A program made the translations under genes and the position numbers. A stretch of 47,511 nt of DNA from Alphaproteobacteria bacterium (GTDB lineage: Bacteria; Pseudomonadota; Alphaproteobacteria; RS24), in assembly GCA_029253645.1 (NCBI GenBank), contig JAQWZC010000012.1, positions 1-47,511 on the forward strand. Direction: 5' to 3'. Under the pieces are notes generated by a model. The model was given only the letters and a program-made list of their open reading frames with translations, had not been told where the DNA came from and made no database searches. Below, one piece after another: positions 1 through 8,076 of the stretch. Every line of letters starts with the position of its first letter. Position 1 is the stretch's first letter.

Positions 1-8
1 TTTTTCAT
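1..8 (-). CDS. Start of a leftward gene running off the window (partial)
   Basis: On the minus strand a strong Shine-Dalgarno GGGAGG lies 5 nt before an ATG whose first base is position 8, followed by AAA and A-rich sequence up to the edge. This is the expected start of a gene divergent from the acyl-CoA dehydrogenase. Only two full codons are inside the window, so no product can be named. The call rests only on the ribosome binding site and spacing. Confidence 0.4.
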
Positions 9-141
9 CTTCGCCTCCCTTGCTGCTCCCGTTACTATATCGCAGCACATTTGAATGGGTAGAGGAATTGTCGCACCCGGGGAGGCCCGTCTTGGCAAGG
101 CGCGTGGTTTATCCCATAGTACCATCAAAGGGGAGTTTGCT
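9..141. other. Divergent intergenic region
   Basis: This 133 bp stretch separates the putative leftward start at position 8 from the acyl-CoA dehydrogenase start at 142. It holds the leftward ribosome binding site and, at 128-134, the rightward one (AAGGGGA). A TATAGT hexamer reads leftward at 34-39 but has no good -35 partner. I see no terminator or clear operator. Confidence 0.4.
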
Positions 142-1362
142 ATGGCTGATACACCACCAGATTTTGACCAACAGGAATTGCGCGACTTTACCGAGCAGGC
201 AAAGGCTTGGTTTCAAGAAAACACGCCGCGCGAGGTGGATTTCATGCTGCCGCTGACCTTTATGGAGGTTGGCACGGATCAGCAATTTGATTTTCTGCGC
301 GACTGGCAAAACAAGGTTTATGAGGCAGGCTATTTGGGCGCGCATTGGCCGAAAGAATATGGTGGCGGCGGCCATCACCGCGCCTTTCAAGATGCCGCGA
401 CCAAAATTATGGCGCAGGAACGCACGCCGATTATGCTCAATGCCATTGGCCTGAACTGGACCGGCCCGCTGCTGATTGACCGCGGCTCTAAGGCCGAAAA
501 ACAGGCATATATTAAAGGGATTTTATCGGCCGAGACGATTTGGTGTCAGGGCTTTTCCGAGCCTGAACATGGCTCTGATTTGGGCAATGCCCAAACCCGC
601 GCCGTGCGCGACGGCGATGAATATGTGATTAACGGCTCGAAAATTTGGACGACGCAGGGCAATTATGCCGATTATATGATTTTGCTGGCGCGCACCAATC
701 CGGATGCCGAAAATAAATATAAGGGGCTGAGCTTTTTCCTCGCGCCGATGAAAAATGACGGCGTTGAAACCGTGCCGATTAGAAAACTGACCGGCGAATA
801 TGGCTTCACCCAAACCTTTTTCACCGATGCCCGCATTCCGGCTGACTGCCTGATGGGGCAAGAGGGCGAGGGCTGGCTGATTGCCATGCAGACGCTGGAA
901 TATGAACGCGGCGCGCGCTCCGGCCAAGCCGGTGGTCATGTGATGATGATGGCCGACCCGACCGATATTTTGGGGCTGGCCCGCGAGGCCAAGCTGAACG
1001 GCAAACCGGCCATTGAAGACCCGGCCGTGCAGGAAGAACTGGTTGCGCTGATGACCGAAGCGCGCGCGCTGGGCCTGAACAGCCGCCGCGATAAAATTCA
1101 GCCCTTGGCGCAAGACCGGCCCATGTCGCTGGCGCTTGGCTCTAAATTGGCCAGCACGGATTTTTACCAACGCCTCAATGCATTTGCCATCAGCCTGCAA
1201 GGCACACGCGCCGCCTATTATGTCGGCGATGACAGCGCGCATGATAATGGCATTTGGCAGCGCGGTTATTTAAACTCTTTCTCGGCCACCATTGGCGGCG
1301 GCACGTCGCAAATTCAACGCAATATTATTGGCGAGCATGTGCTCGGCCTGCCGAAAAGCTAG
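142..1362 (+). CDS. Acyl-CoA dehydrogenase family protein (large-subunit-like)
   Basis: A 406-residue FAD-dependent acyl-CoA dehydrogenase, expected to oxidise an acyl-CoA thioester at the alpha-beta bond and pass electrons to ETF. The frame is open upstream to 55, but ATG 142 follows an AAGGGGA ribosome binding site at good spacing and gives the normal N-terminus. Visible family blocks are the flavin/substrate motif CQGFSEPEHGSDL, the following INGSKIWTTQG, and the C-terminal GGGTSQIQRNIIGEHVLGLP. The Glu that serves as catalytic base in MCAD-type enzymes (YEGT) is Gly here. It is 8 nt from a second dehydrogenase-like gene, resembling large/small pairs such as PimC/PimD, so a heteromeric enzyme is plausible. 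The substrate cannot be told from sequence. Confidence 0.9.
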   Translation: MADTPPDFDQQELRDFTEQAKAWFQENTPREVDFMLPLTFMEVGTDQQFDFLRDWQNKVYEAGYLGAHWPKEYGGGGHHRAFQDAATKIMAQERTPIMLNAIGLNWTGPLLIDRGSKAEKQAYIKGILSAETIWCQGFSEPEHGSDLGNAQTRAVRDGDEYVINGSKIWTTQGNYADYMILLARTNPDAENKYKGLSFFLAPMKNDGVETVPIRKLTGEYGFTQTFFTDARIPADCLMGQEGEGWLIAMQTLEYERGARSGQAGGHVMMMADPTDILGLAREAKLNGKPAIEDPAVQEELVALMTEARALGLNSRRDKIQPLAQDRPMSLALGSKLASTDFYQRLNAFAISLQGTRAAYYVGDDSAHDNGIWQRGYLNSFSATIGGGTSQIQRNIIGEHVLGLPKS

Positions 1363-1370
1363 GGGCGCAC

Positions 1371-2519
1371 ATGTCTGCAAGTAATGCCACATCAGATTGG
1401 GCACGCGCCACGCCGCGCATTGGCCTCAGCGAAGAACAAGCGCAACTTTTGGAAGTGGCGGAAGCCTTTTGCCGCGACAAGTCCCCGATAGATAAAGTCC
1501 GCGCCTTGATTGATGACGAGACCGGTTTTGACGCCGCCCTATGGCAAGAAATTGCTGAGCTTGGCTGGCTGGGAATTGGGGTGCCGGAAAATTATGGCGG
1601 CATCGGGCTGGGCATGGGCGAGCTGGTGCCCTTGGTTGAGCATATGGGACGCCATTTGATGAATACGCCCTTTATGGCGACGGTTTTGGCGACGCAAGCC
1701 TTGGTGCGCGGTGGCTCGGAAGCGCAAAAGGAAGAATATTTGCCGCAACTGGCCGCAGGTGCTGCCGCCAGTCTGGCTTTATACGAAGACCATGCGGATT
1801 GGAATCTGGAAAACCTCACCGCGACGGCATCTCGCGAAGATGGCAAGCTGGTGTTGAGCGGCAAGAAATATTTGGTGCTGCATGCCGCCAGTGCCGCCAT
1901 GGTGCTGGCTTCGGTCGCGCTGGACGGGCAGCCGGCTCTGGTCATCTTGCCCGCCGCCGCTTTGGCCGGACGTATGACGCGTGAGAAAATCATTGATGAT
2001 ACGCAGCGCGCCTATGCGCTTGATTTGGACGGGCTGACATTGGACGAAGCGCATATGCTGCCGGTGGATATGACCGCCGATGCGCTGGAGCATATTGAAC
2101 AAGCGGCATCGCTTTTGCTGGCCGCCGATATGTGCGGCGGGGCCTTTGCCTGTATTGATTACACGCTGGATTATCTCAAAACCCGCAAGCAATTCGGCAA
2201 GCTCATCGGCTCTTACCAATCGCTCAAGCACACAATGGTGGACGCGCATCAGGCTTATGAGAAAGCCCGCTCGCATCTTTATTCCGCCGCGCATGTGTTT
2301 GGCGAACAAGGTGAGGGCGAGATGGCTGTGCATATGGCCAAGGCCGAAGCGGCTGAGGCGTTTAGTTTTGCCGCCGACCGCGCCATTCAGTTTCATGGCG
2401 GTTTCGGTTTTACCTATGATTGCGACGCGCAGCTTTATCGCCGCCGCGCCATTATGGGCTGTGCGCTGCATGGCGATGCGCGTTATCACCGCCGCAAAAT
2501 CGCCGCGCTGATGTTTTAG
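1371..2519 (+). CDS. Acyl-CoA dehydrogenase family protein (small-subunit-like)
   Basis: A 382-residue protein of the acyl-CoA dehydrogenase fold: N-terminal helical domain with WQEIAELGWLGIGVPENYGG, a beta domain, and a C-terminal helical domain with TRKQFGKLIGSYQSLKH and IQFHGGFGFTYDCD. ATG 1371 lies 8 nt after the stop of the preceding dehydrogenase, so the two are probably co-translated. The region aligned to the usual YEGT catalytic Glu reads LHGD, and the canonical SEP motif is weak, suggesting a diverged partner subunit rather than a self-sufficient enzyme. In known alpha2-beta2 dehydrogenases (PimCD, actinobacterial steroid FadE pairs) the two subunits share one active site. That assignment is inference; the fold is clear. 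Confidence 0.85.
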   Translation: MSASNATSDWARATPRIGLSEEQAQLLEVAEAFCRDKSPIDKVRALIDDETGFDAALWQEIAELGWLGIGVPENYGGIGLGMGELVPLVEHMGRHLMNTPFMATVLATQALVRGGSEAQKEEYLPQLAAGAAASLALYEDHADWNLENLTATASREDGKLVLSGKKYLVLHAASAAMVLASVALDGQPALVILPAAALAGRMTREKIIDDTQRAYALDLDGLTLDEAHMLPVDMTADALEHIEQAASLLLAADMCGGAFACIDYTLDYLKTRKQFGKLIGSYQSLKHTMVDAHQAYEKARSHLYSAAHVFGEQGEGEMAVHMAKAEAAEAFSFAADRAIQFHGGFGFTYDCDAQLYRRRAIMGCALHGDARYHRRKIAALMF

Positions 2520-2521
2520 GG

Positions 2522-3106
2522 TTAGAACGAAAACCGTTTCACAAATTTAATTTTCAGCGCGGGCAGGGCAGCCATATTGCGCCGGTCTTCGCCGCGTTTT
2601 TGATAATCCAGCCACGCCATGCCGGTGCCGCAATGAAATTGCCGCCGAAACCGGTCATAGCAAGGCTGCTCTGACACGCCGCCGCCAAGGCGCAACATAT
2701 TCTCAGCCCGCACCGACACCATGGCCCGCCCGGGCAGTGCAATGGCCGCGCCCATGCCGAGGCTGAAGAGCGGCGCGGCTTGATAAAGCTGGGCGCGATG
2801 GCCGGTATCAAGGGCGATGGGCAAAAGCCAAGTAACGCCGCCCGTATCGGGTTTGGCGAAAATCGCCTTCAGCGAAAAGGGTTGATTGCGCGGGGCGTAA
2901 AAATCTGACGCATCATAATGGCGTCGGTTCGGCGCGGTGAAATGACCGCTCCAAACTTTCGATCCGGCATGTTCGGATTTCGCGCTGAGGCTCAAAACAT
3001 GCCAGCCATGATTGTCAGCCGCCCAAACCGGCATTGGCAAAGCGGCAAGGGCCGCGCTAAGGCCAAGCAGGATGAAAACAGCCGAGCGGGTGAAAAGAGC
3101 CATCAT
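2522..3106 (-). CDS. Exported small protein coupled to a subtilase
   Basis: A 194-residue protein of unknown function. The N-terminus MALFTRSAVFILLGLSAAL followed by PVWA/AD is a Sec signal peptide with a signal peptidase I site near residue 29. The mature part is rich in alternating aromatic and polar residues and ends in IKFVKRFSF with a terminal Phe, as in outer-membrane beta-barrels, although it is short for a barrel. One Cys pair (PCYDRFRRQFHC) could form a disulphide. The ATG directly abuts the TAG of the upstream subtilase gene, so translation is coupled. A partner, substrate or anchoring factor of the protease are all possible; none can be chosen from sequence alone. Confidence 0.75.
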   Translation of the reverse strand: MMALFTRSAVFILLGLSAALAALPMPVWAADNHGWHVLSLSAKSEHAGSKVWSGHFTAPNRRHYDASDFYAPRNQPFSLKAIFAKPDTGGVTWLLPIALDTGHRAQLYQAAPLFSLGMGAAIALPGRAMVSVRAENMLRLGGGVSEQPCYDRFRRQFHCGTGMAWLDYQKRGEDRRNMAALPALKIKFVKRFSF

Positions 3107-4267
3107 CTAATCCGCCGCCAACTGCCCTTGCGGGCTCAACGCATTATTAAGGTCCAGCTTGCCATGACCGAATATCGTATCAACCCCCGGCTCGCCCATA
3201 TCCTCCGCCGTGGACAGCAGCAAATCCTTAAGCTGCATGCCGCTAAGGCCGGGAAATTTATGGCGTATCAAAGCCGCCGCGCCGGTGACACGGGGCGCGG
3301 CATGGCTTGTGCCCGCGCCATCTCCGGCGGATAAAATATCATCATGGGCGACAATGAAATCACGGCCCATTTCACCGGCGGAATGGCTGTAACCCGCCAG
3401 TTCCGTGCCGTCATCGGTCAGTGCGCCGACCCATATATAGGCTTCTTGCTCTTGCCAACCGGCGGCCCGCTGGCGGTGCAAAACGGCGGGATAAAAGGAA
3501 CATTCATGTATCCGTTTATCGGGGCAATAAGCACCTGAATTACCGGCCGAAAAAACGAATAACATTTTCGCATCATAATCTGACGTGCCGGTAATCTTAT
3601 AGTCGAGCGATACCCAATTTGCGACATTGGCGTCAAAATCCGTATCTTCATCGCCGGTGACATGGCTGAAGCGCGCCGCCCCCCAACTATTATTGATGAT
3701 GAAAATCTCCTGCCGATTAAGCTCTTGAAACGCATCCTCGGCGGCTTGCTGGGTCAGCGTAAAATGATAATCGGTCAACACCGCTTCCGGCGCGACCGAA
3801 TTGACAATCAGCGACACCTTATCGCCATGCGTGTCGATAATCTCATTGGTATCAAACTCATCCAGCACACCGACTTTTACATCCTTGCCGGTCCAGCCCA
3901 AAGCCCATTGCGTGCGCGCATTGGTGTCGCGGCTGGCAATCGGCAAATTATGGCCGCTATTCAGCGCCGCATGGGCGTCTATCAAACTGTCATAAGCGCC
4001 ATAGGCATGGCCGCTTTTGGCCCCCAAAAACAAATTGGCAATGGCATCATCCTCACTGGAGGGGGTGCCGAGATAATATTCGGCACCAAACTCGTCCGTG
4101 AAGCCCTCATCATTGCTGCTGCTCAGACTGGAACTGGCCAGCGTCTCGACATCTTGGCTGAATTTTTTACACCCGCTCATGCCCAGGCTTATCGCCAGCA
4201 CGATGAGCAATCCCCATGAGCGGGGGGATGAGCGGCGGGCCGCCTGAGATGTAACCATATGATTCAT
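3107..4267 (-). CDS. S8 (subtilisin-like) serine peptidase, lipoprotein
   Basis: A 386-residue predicted lipoprotein. A hydrophobic segment, SWGLLIVLAISLGMSGC, ends in a lipobox, after which the chain would be acylated and held in the envelope. The catalytic triad of family S8 is visible: Asp in VGVLDEFDT, His in IIDTHGDKV, Ser in GTSHAAPRVTG, with the oxyanion Asn in INNSWGAA. There is no recognisable inhibitory prodomain; about 90 Ser/Asp-rich residues precede the catalytic domain. A TTG at 4282 and an ATG at 4258 are alternative starts; none has a good ribosome binding site, and 4267 is chosen because it leaves a normal signal peptide. It is divergent from phoR and coupled to the next gene downstream. 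Confidence 0.85.
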   Translation of the reverse strand: MNHMVTSQAARRSSPRSWGLLIVLAISLGMSGCKKFSQDVETLASSSLSSSNDEGFTDEFGAEYYLGTPSSEDDAIANLFLGAKSGHAYGAYDSLIDAHAALNSGHNLPIASRDTNARTQWALGWTGKDVKVGVLDEFDTNEIIDTHGDKVSLIVNSVAPEAVLTDYHFTLTQQAAEDAFQELNRQEIFIINNSWGAARFSHVTGDEDTDFDANVANWVSLDYKITGTSDYDAKMLFVFSAGNSGAYCPDKRIHECSFYPAVLHRQRAAGWQEQEAYIWVGALTDDGTELAGYSHSAGEMGRDFIVAHDDILSAGDGAGTSHAAPRVTGAAALIRHKFPGLSGMQLKDLLLSTAEDMGEPGVDTIFGHGKLDLNNALSPQGQLAAD

Positions 4268-4343
4268 AACGCAACGCAACAAAAACGTTAAAATACTATG
4301 CCATTATCCACTGATTTGATGGTAAACGACAAGTGGATGCGAA

Positions 4344-5429
4344 ATGAATCGCCGCGTGTGTGACACTATGGACGGATTGACCGAACGCTTTAAAAACATG
4401 GCTGAATTGTTTGGTGAAGCCTGTGTTTTGATGGATTCGCAAAACCATGTTGTGGCGGCCAATAAGGCCGCGCTGGATATTTTGGGCCAGCATATTATCG
4501 GCTATCCGCTCGACCGGTTTTTGCGCCATCCCGATTTTAACGATGCGGTGCGCCGTGCTTGCGATAAGGGTGTGCTGACCAGCCTTGATTATACGCGCAT
4601 GGATGAAATGCGCCGTTCCTTCACGCTGCGCCTCGCGCCTTTTGATGAAGCCCATATTTTACTGGTGATTGTGGACGCCACAATGGCCATGTCGGTTGAG
4701 CGTATCCGCTCGGATTTTGTGGCCAATGTGAGCCATGAATTGCGCTCGCCCCTCACCGCGCTGCGTGGATTTATCGAGACGCTGCAAGATGGCGCGGCGG
4801 ATGATGGGCCCGCGCGTAGACATTTTCTGACCATTATGCAAGATGAAGCGGCGCGCATGCAGCGACTGATTGATGATTTATTGCATTTGTCGCGGGTGGA
4901 AGCAGAGGAGCATCGCGCGCCCCAAGCGGCGGTTGAGCTGATGCCGATTTTGCAGGAACTGGCCGCCGCCATGCGCGACACGGCGCAAAAAACCGGCCAT
5001 AGCCTGAACGTTGATATTGCACCCGATGCCGCCGCTCTGGCAGCGCATGCCCCGCTTGCCGTGCCGGGCGCGCGCGATGAATTGCGCCAAGTGTTTCAAA
5101 ATCTCGTTGAGAATGCCCTGCGTTATGGCGCGCCCGATAGTGCGGTCACGCTGCGCGTCAGCGTGGGCCTTTTGGCGACGGGTGAAGCGCGTGATGATGG
5201 GGTGTGCGTCGAGGTGGAGAATCACGGCGAGACGATTGCGCCCGAGCATTTGGCGCGGCTGACCGAGCGATTTTATCGCATTGATAAGGGGCGGTCGCGC
5301 GATATGGGCGGCACCGGCCTCGGCCTGGCGATTGTCAAACATATTGTTAACCGCCATCGGGGACGCTTGAGGATTACCAGCCAAGACGAAGAAACCACGG
5401 TTTGCGTCACCCTCCCGCGCATTTGGTAA
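4344..5429 (+). CDS. phoR: Phosphate regulon sensor histidine kinase PhoR-like
   Basis: A 361-residue histidine kinase. A PAS domain covers about residues 15-115 (FGEACVLMDSQNHVVAANKA). The HisKA domain carries the phospho-acceptor His131 in FVANVSHELRSPLTALRG. The HATPase domain has the N box QNLVENALRYG and the G box MGGTGLGLAIVKHIVNRHRGR. It would phosphorylate PhoB, encoded at the end of the same gene run, under phosphate limitation. Unlike most PhoR proteins it shows no N-terminal transmembrane helices, so it would be cytosolic or tethered through PstSCAB-PhoU. A second ATG at 4368 would shorten it by 8 residues. Its place ahead of pst genes makes the PhoR assignment firm. Confidence 0.92.
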   Translation: MNRRVCDTMDGLTERFKNMAELFGEACVLMDSQNHVVAANKAALDILGQHIIGYPLDRFLRHPDFNDAVRRACDKGVLTSLDYTRMDEMRRSFTLRLAPFDEAHILLVIVDATMAMSVERIRSDFVANVSHELRSPLTALRGFIETLQDGAADDGPARRHFLTIMQDEAARMQRLIDDLLHLSRVEAEEHRAPQAAVELMPILQELAAAMRDTAQKTGHSLNVDIAPDAAALAAHAPLAVPGARDELRQVFQNLVENALRYGAPDSAVTLRVSVGLLATGEARDDGVCVEVENHGETIAPEHLARLTERFYRIDKGRSRDMGGTGLGLAIVKHIVNRHRGRLRITSQDEETTVCVTLPRIW

Positions 5430-5467
5430 GACCGTCCGCCACAGCTTGGGCCAGCCCAAATAAAACC

Positions 5468-5496
5468 GTGTCATAAAACCGTAATATTCCTGTCAC
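5468..5496 (+). promoter_or_regulatory. Pho box ahead of pstS
   Basis: Three heptamers recur with an exact 11 nt period: GTGTCAT at 5468, CCGTAAT at 5479 and CTGTCAC at 5490, separated by AT-rich tetramers. The first and third closely match the PhoB heptamer CTGTCAT. A weak fourth unit (ATTTTGC) falls at 5501. The array is about 90 bp before the pstS start, in the gap after phoR, so PhoB~P would activate pstSCAB-phoU-phoB from here. No convincing -10 hexamer is visible downstream. Confidence 0.75.
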
Positions 5497-5586
5497 ATAT
5501 ATTTTGCCAAAGCGGGTGAGATTGCGCGTATCGGGCGTCACCGGCGCTCGATATGTGTAACGCGCATCATGTGATTGGAGATGATG

Positions 5587-6636
5587 ATGACCAAAGTTAA
5601 AACCGCATTGGCTTTTTTAATCGGCCTGACCATGGCAAGCGGCGCGCAGGCGCGCGACCAAATCGAAATTGTCGGCTCGTCAACCGTGTTTCCGTTTTCC
5701 ACCGCCGTGGCCGAACAATTTGGCCGCTCATCGCCATTCAAAACACCGGTTGTCGAAGCTACCGGTTCGGGCGGCGGATTGAAATTATTCTGCGCCGGTA
5801 TCGGTCTCGAGCATCCAGACATCACCAATGCGTCGCGCCGCATCAAACCCAATGAATTTCAAAAATGCCAAGCTAATGGCATTGATATGACGGAAATCAT
5901 GATCGGCTTTGACGGCATTGTGCTGGCCAATGCCAAGGGCGCAGCGGCGCTGAAGCTGACACGCCAACAAATTTATTTGGCCACGGCGAAAATGGTGCCG
6001 ACCCCCGGCCAGCCCTGCCAATCCGAGGCATGTGTGATGGTGGCAAATCCGTATCGCAATTGGCGCGATATTGATGCGTCTCTGCCCGACAGCAAAATTG
6101 AAATTCTCGGGCCGCCGCCAACTTCGGGCACGCGTGATGCGTTTCAAGAATTGGCCATGTCCAAAGGCGCCAATCAATTTGCCTATCTGAAAAAACTCAA
6201 AAAGACCGATAAGAGCCGGTGGAAAAAATTGACCCGCACCATGCGCGAGGATGGCGCGTGGATTGACGCCGGTGAGAATGATAATTTGATGGTGCAAAAA
6301 TTATCCGCCAATCCAAATGCGGTTGGGGTGTTTGGTTTTAGCTTTTTGGACCAAAATTCCGACCGCTTAAAGGGCGCGTCGATTGAGGGTGTGCCTCCAA
6401 GTTTCGATAATATTGCCGACGGGGCCTATGGCATTTCCCGCTCGCTATATTTTTACGTCAAACAAGCCCATATCGGCACAGTGCCCGGCATAGCCGAATT
6501 TGTCGCGGAATTTACCGGCGCGCCAGCCTCCGGTGAGGAGGGCTATTTAATCGATAAGGGCCTCATTCCGCTGCCCTTTTCGGCACGGCAGAAATATCGC
6601 AATGACGCCAAGAACCTCACCAAATTATCAATGTAA
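5587..6636 (+). CDS. pstS: Phosphate ABC transporter, periplasmic phosphate-binding protein PstS
   Basis: A 349-residue exported binding protein that captures inorganic phosphate for PstCAB. Three consecutive ATGs lie at 5581, 5584 and 5587; the GGAG at 5577-5580 is best spaced for 5587. The signal peptide MTKVKTALAFLIGLTMASGAQA ends at an AxA site. Phosphate-site signatures are IVGSSTVFPFS near the mature N-terminus, ATGSGGGLKLFC, and PTSGTRDAF. Length and motifs fit the alphaproteobacterial PstS group. It lies downstream of the Pho box and is followed 57 nt later by pstC. Confidence 0.95.
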   Translation: MTKVKTALAFLIGLTMASGAQARDQIEIVGSSTVFPFSTAVAEQFGRSSPFKTPVVEATGSGGGLKLFCAGIGLEHPDITNASRRIKPNEFQKCQANGIDMTEIMIGFDGIVLANAKGAAALKLTRQQIYLATAKMVPTPGQPCQSEACVMVANPYRNWRDIDASLPDSKIEILGPPPTSGTRDAFQELAMSKGANQFAYLKKLKKTDKSRWKKLTRTMREDGAWIDAGENDNLMVQKLSANPNAVGVFGFSFLDQNSDRLKGASIEGVPPSFDNIADGAYGISRSLYFYVKQAHIGTVPGIAEFVAEFTGAPASGEEGYLIDKGLIPLPFSARQKYRNDAKNLTKLSM

Positions 6637-6693
6637 GTTTCACCATGCGGGGCGGTGCATCATACGCCGCTCCGCGCTTTTAAAGGCCCGTTC

Positions 6694-8076
6694 ATGAGCA
6701 CAAGCTTCCTCCTTATCTGTCTTTTCGGGCTGGGCGGGTTTTCCTATTTTTTCGGCCGTCGCCGCATTGGCGCGCTCACCCGAGCGGCGCGCGTCAAACA
6801 ACATTCGCGCGATGTCTATCATGGCAGTTTTGTCGCGCTCTGTGCGGTGGGCGTGCCGCTGATTGTGCTGCTGGCTTGGGCCGGTCTGTCGCCGCTTTTG
6901 CTTGATGCCATGCTGGAAGATTTTTTGCGCCGCCAATCGCCCGATTTATCTTTGGGCGAGATGGGCGTCGCGATGGCCAAGGTGAAGGCTTATTTTTCCG
7001 GCGCGCTGCCCGAGGCTTTTACCGGTGAGCTTATTCGCAGCGGCAGTGCTTATTTCGCCGAGTTGCGGAGCGCGTCCAATCAGGCGCGCAGCGTTGCGAT
7101 TACCTTGCTCGCATTGGGTGGCTTGGCTTTCGGCCTCAGTAAATTGGCCCCGCGCTTTACGGCACGACCGGCGGTTGAGCGCGTGTTTAACGCCGCCATG
7201 ATGATGGCTTCGGCGATTGCCATTTTGACAACCATCGGCATTGTGCTGTCGCTGATTTTCGAGACGCTGCGGTTTTTTGACAAAGTGCCGGTGATGGATT
7301 TTCTCTTTGGGCTGAGCTGGTCGCCGCAAATCGCCATGCGCGCAGACCAGATTGGCGGCGCGGGGGCGTTTGGCGCGATACCGCTTTTTGCCGGAACCAT
7401 GATGATTACCTTTATCGCCATGTTGGTCGCCGTGCCCATCGGCCTGATGTCGGCGATTTATCTGTCGGAATATGCCAATCCGAGATTGCGCGGTATCGCC
7501 AAGCCGGGCATTGAGATTTTGGCGGGCGTGCCGACAGTTGTTTACGGATTTTTTGCCGCCCTGATGGTCGCGCCTTTTTTGCGCGATAGCGGTGCCGATA
7601 TCGGCCTCGCCCTGTCGTCAGAATCGGCATTGGCCGCCGGTCTCGTTATGGGCATTATGATTATCCCCTTCATCTCGTCACTCTCCGATGATGTGATTAA
7701 CGCCGTGCCGCAAACCTTGCGCGATGGCGCGGCGGCATTGGGCGCAACACAATCTGAGACCATTCGCCAAGTGGTGCTGCCGGCCGCCTTGCCGGGCATT
7801 GTCAGCGCCATTTTATTGGCCATTTCAAGGGCCATTGGCGAGACCATGATTGTGGTGATGGCCGCCGGTGTGGCCGCCAATTTAACCGCCAATCCGTTTG
7901 AGAGTGTCACCACCGTGACCGTGCAAATTGTCATGTTATTGGTTGGCGACCAAGAGTTTGACAGCGCCAAAACCCTCGCCGCCTTTGCGCTGGGTTTGGT
8001 GTTGTTCCTCATCACGCTGATGTTGAATGTGGTGGCGCTTTATGTCGTCAATCGTTTCCGAGAGCAATATGACTGA
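6694..8076 (+). CDS. pstC: Phosphate ABC transporter permease PstC
   Basis: A 460-residue inner-membrane permease subunit. ATG 6694 follows AAAGG at 7 nt spacing; the frame is open further upstream, but that part has no ribosome binding site. The N-terminal third has two membrane segments flanking a long polar region, an extension typical of alphaproteobacterial PstC. The C-terminal half holds the BPD permease domain with IYLSEYANPRLRG, IEILAGVPTVVYG and the EAA-like loop LRDGAAALGATQSETIRQVV that docks on PstB. The stop overlaps the pstA start by 8 nt. Confidence 0.94.
   Translation: MSTSFLLICLFGLGGFSYFFGRRRIGALTRAARVKQHSRDVYHGSFVALCAVGVPLIVLLAWAGLSPLLLDAMLEDFLRRQSPDLSLGEMGVAMAKVKAYFSGALPEAFTGELIRSGSAYFAELRSASNQARSVAITLLALGGLAFGLSKLAPRFTARPAVERVFNAAMMMASAIAILTTIGIVLSLIFETLRFFDKVPVMDFLFGLSWSPQIAMRADQIGGAGAFGAIPLFAGTMMITFIAMLVAVPIGLMSAIYLSEYANPRLRGIAKPGIEILAGVPTVVYGFFAALMVAPFLRDSGADIGLALSSESALAAGLVMGIMIIPFISSLSDDVINAVPQTLRDGAAALGATQSETIRQVVLPAALPGIVSAILLAISRAIGETMIVVMAAGVAANLTANPFESVTTVTVQIVMLLVGDQEFDSAKTLAAFALGLVLFLITLMLNVVALYVVNRFREQYD

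Noticed and set aside
523-1242. A 239-codon antisense frame within the first acyl-CoA dehydrogenase
   Set aside because: Fully inside a confident gene; composition is that of a reverse-frame shadow.
4283-4343. Pho box ahead of phoR
   Set aside because: No CTGTCAT-like heptamer pair with an 11 nt period is present in the 76 bp divergent gap.
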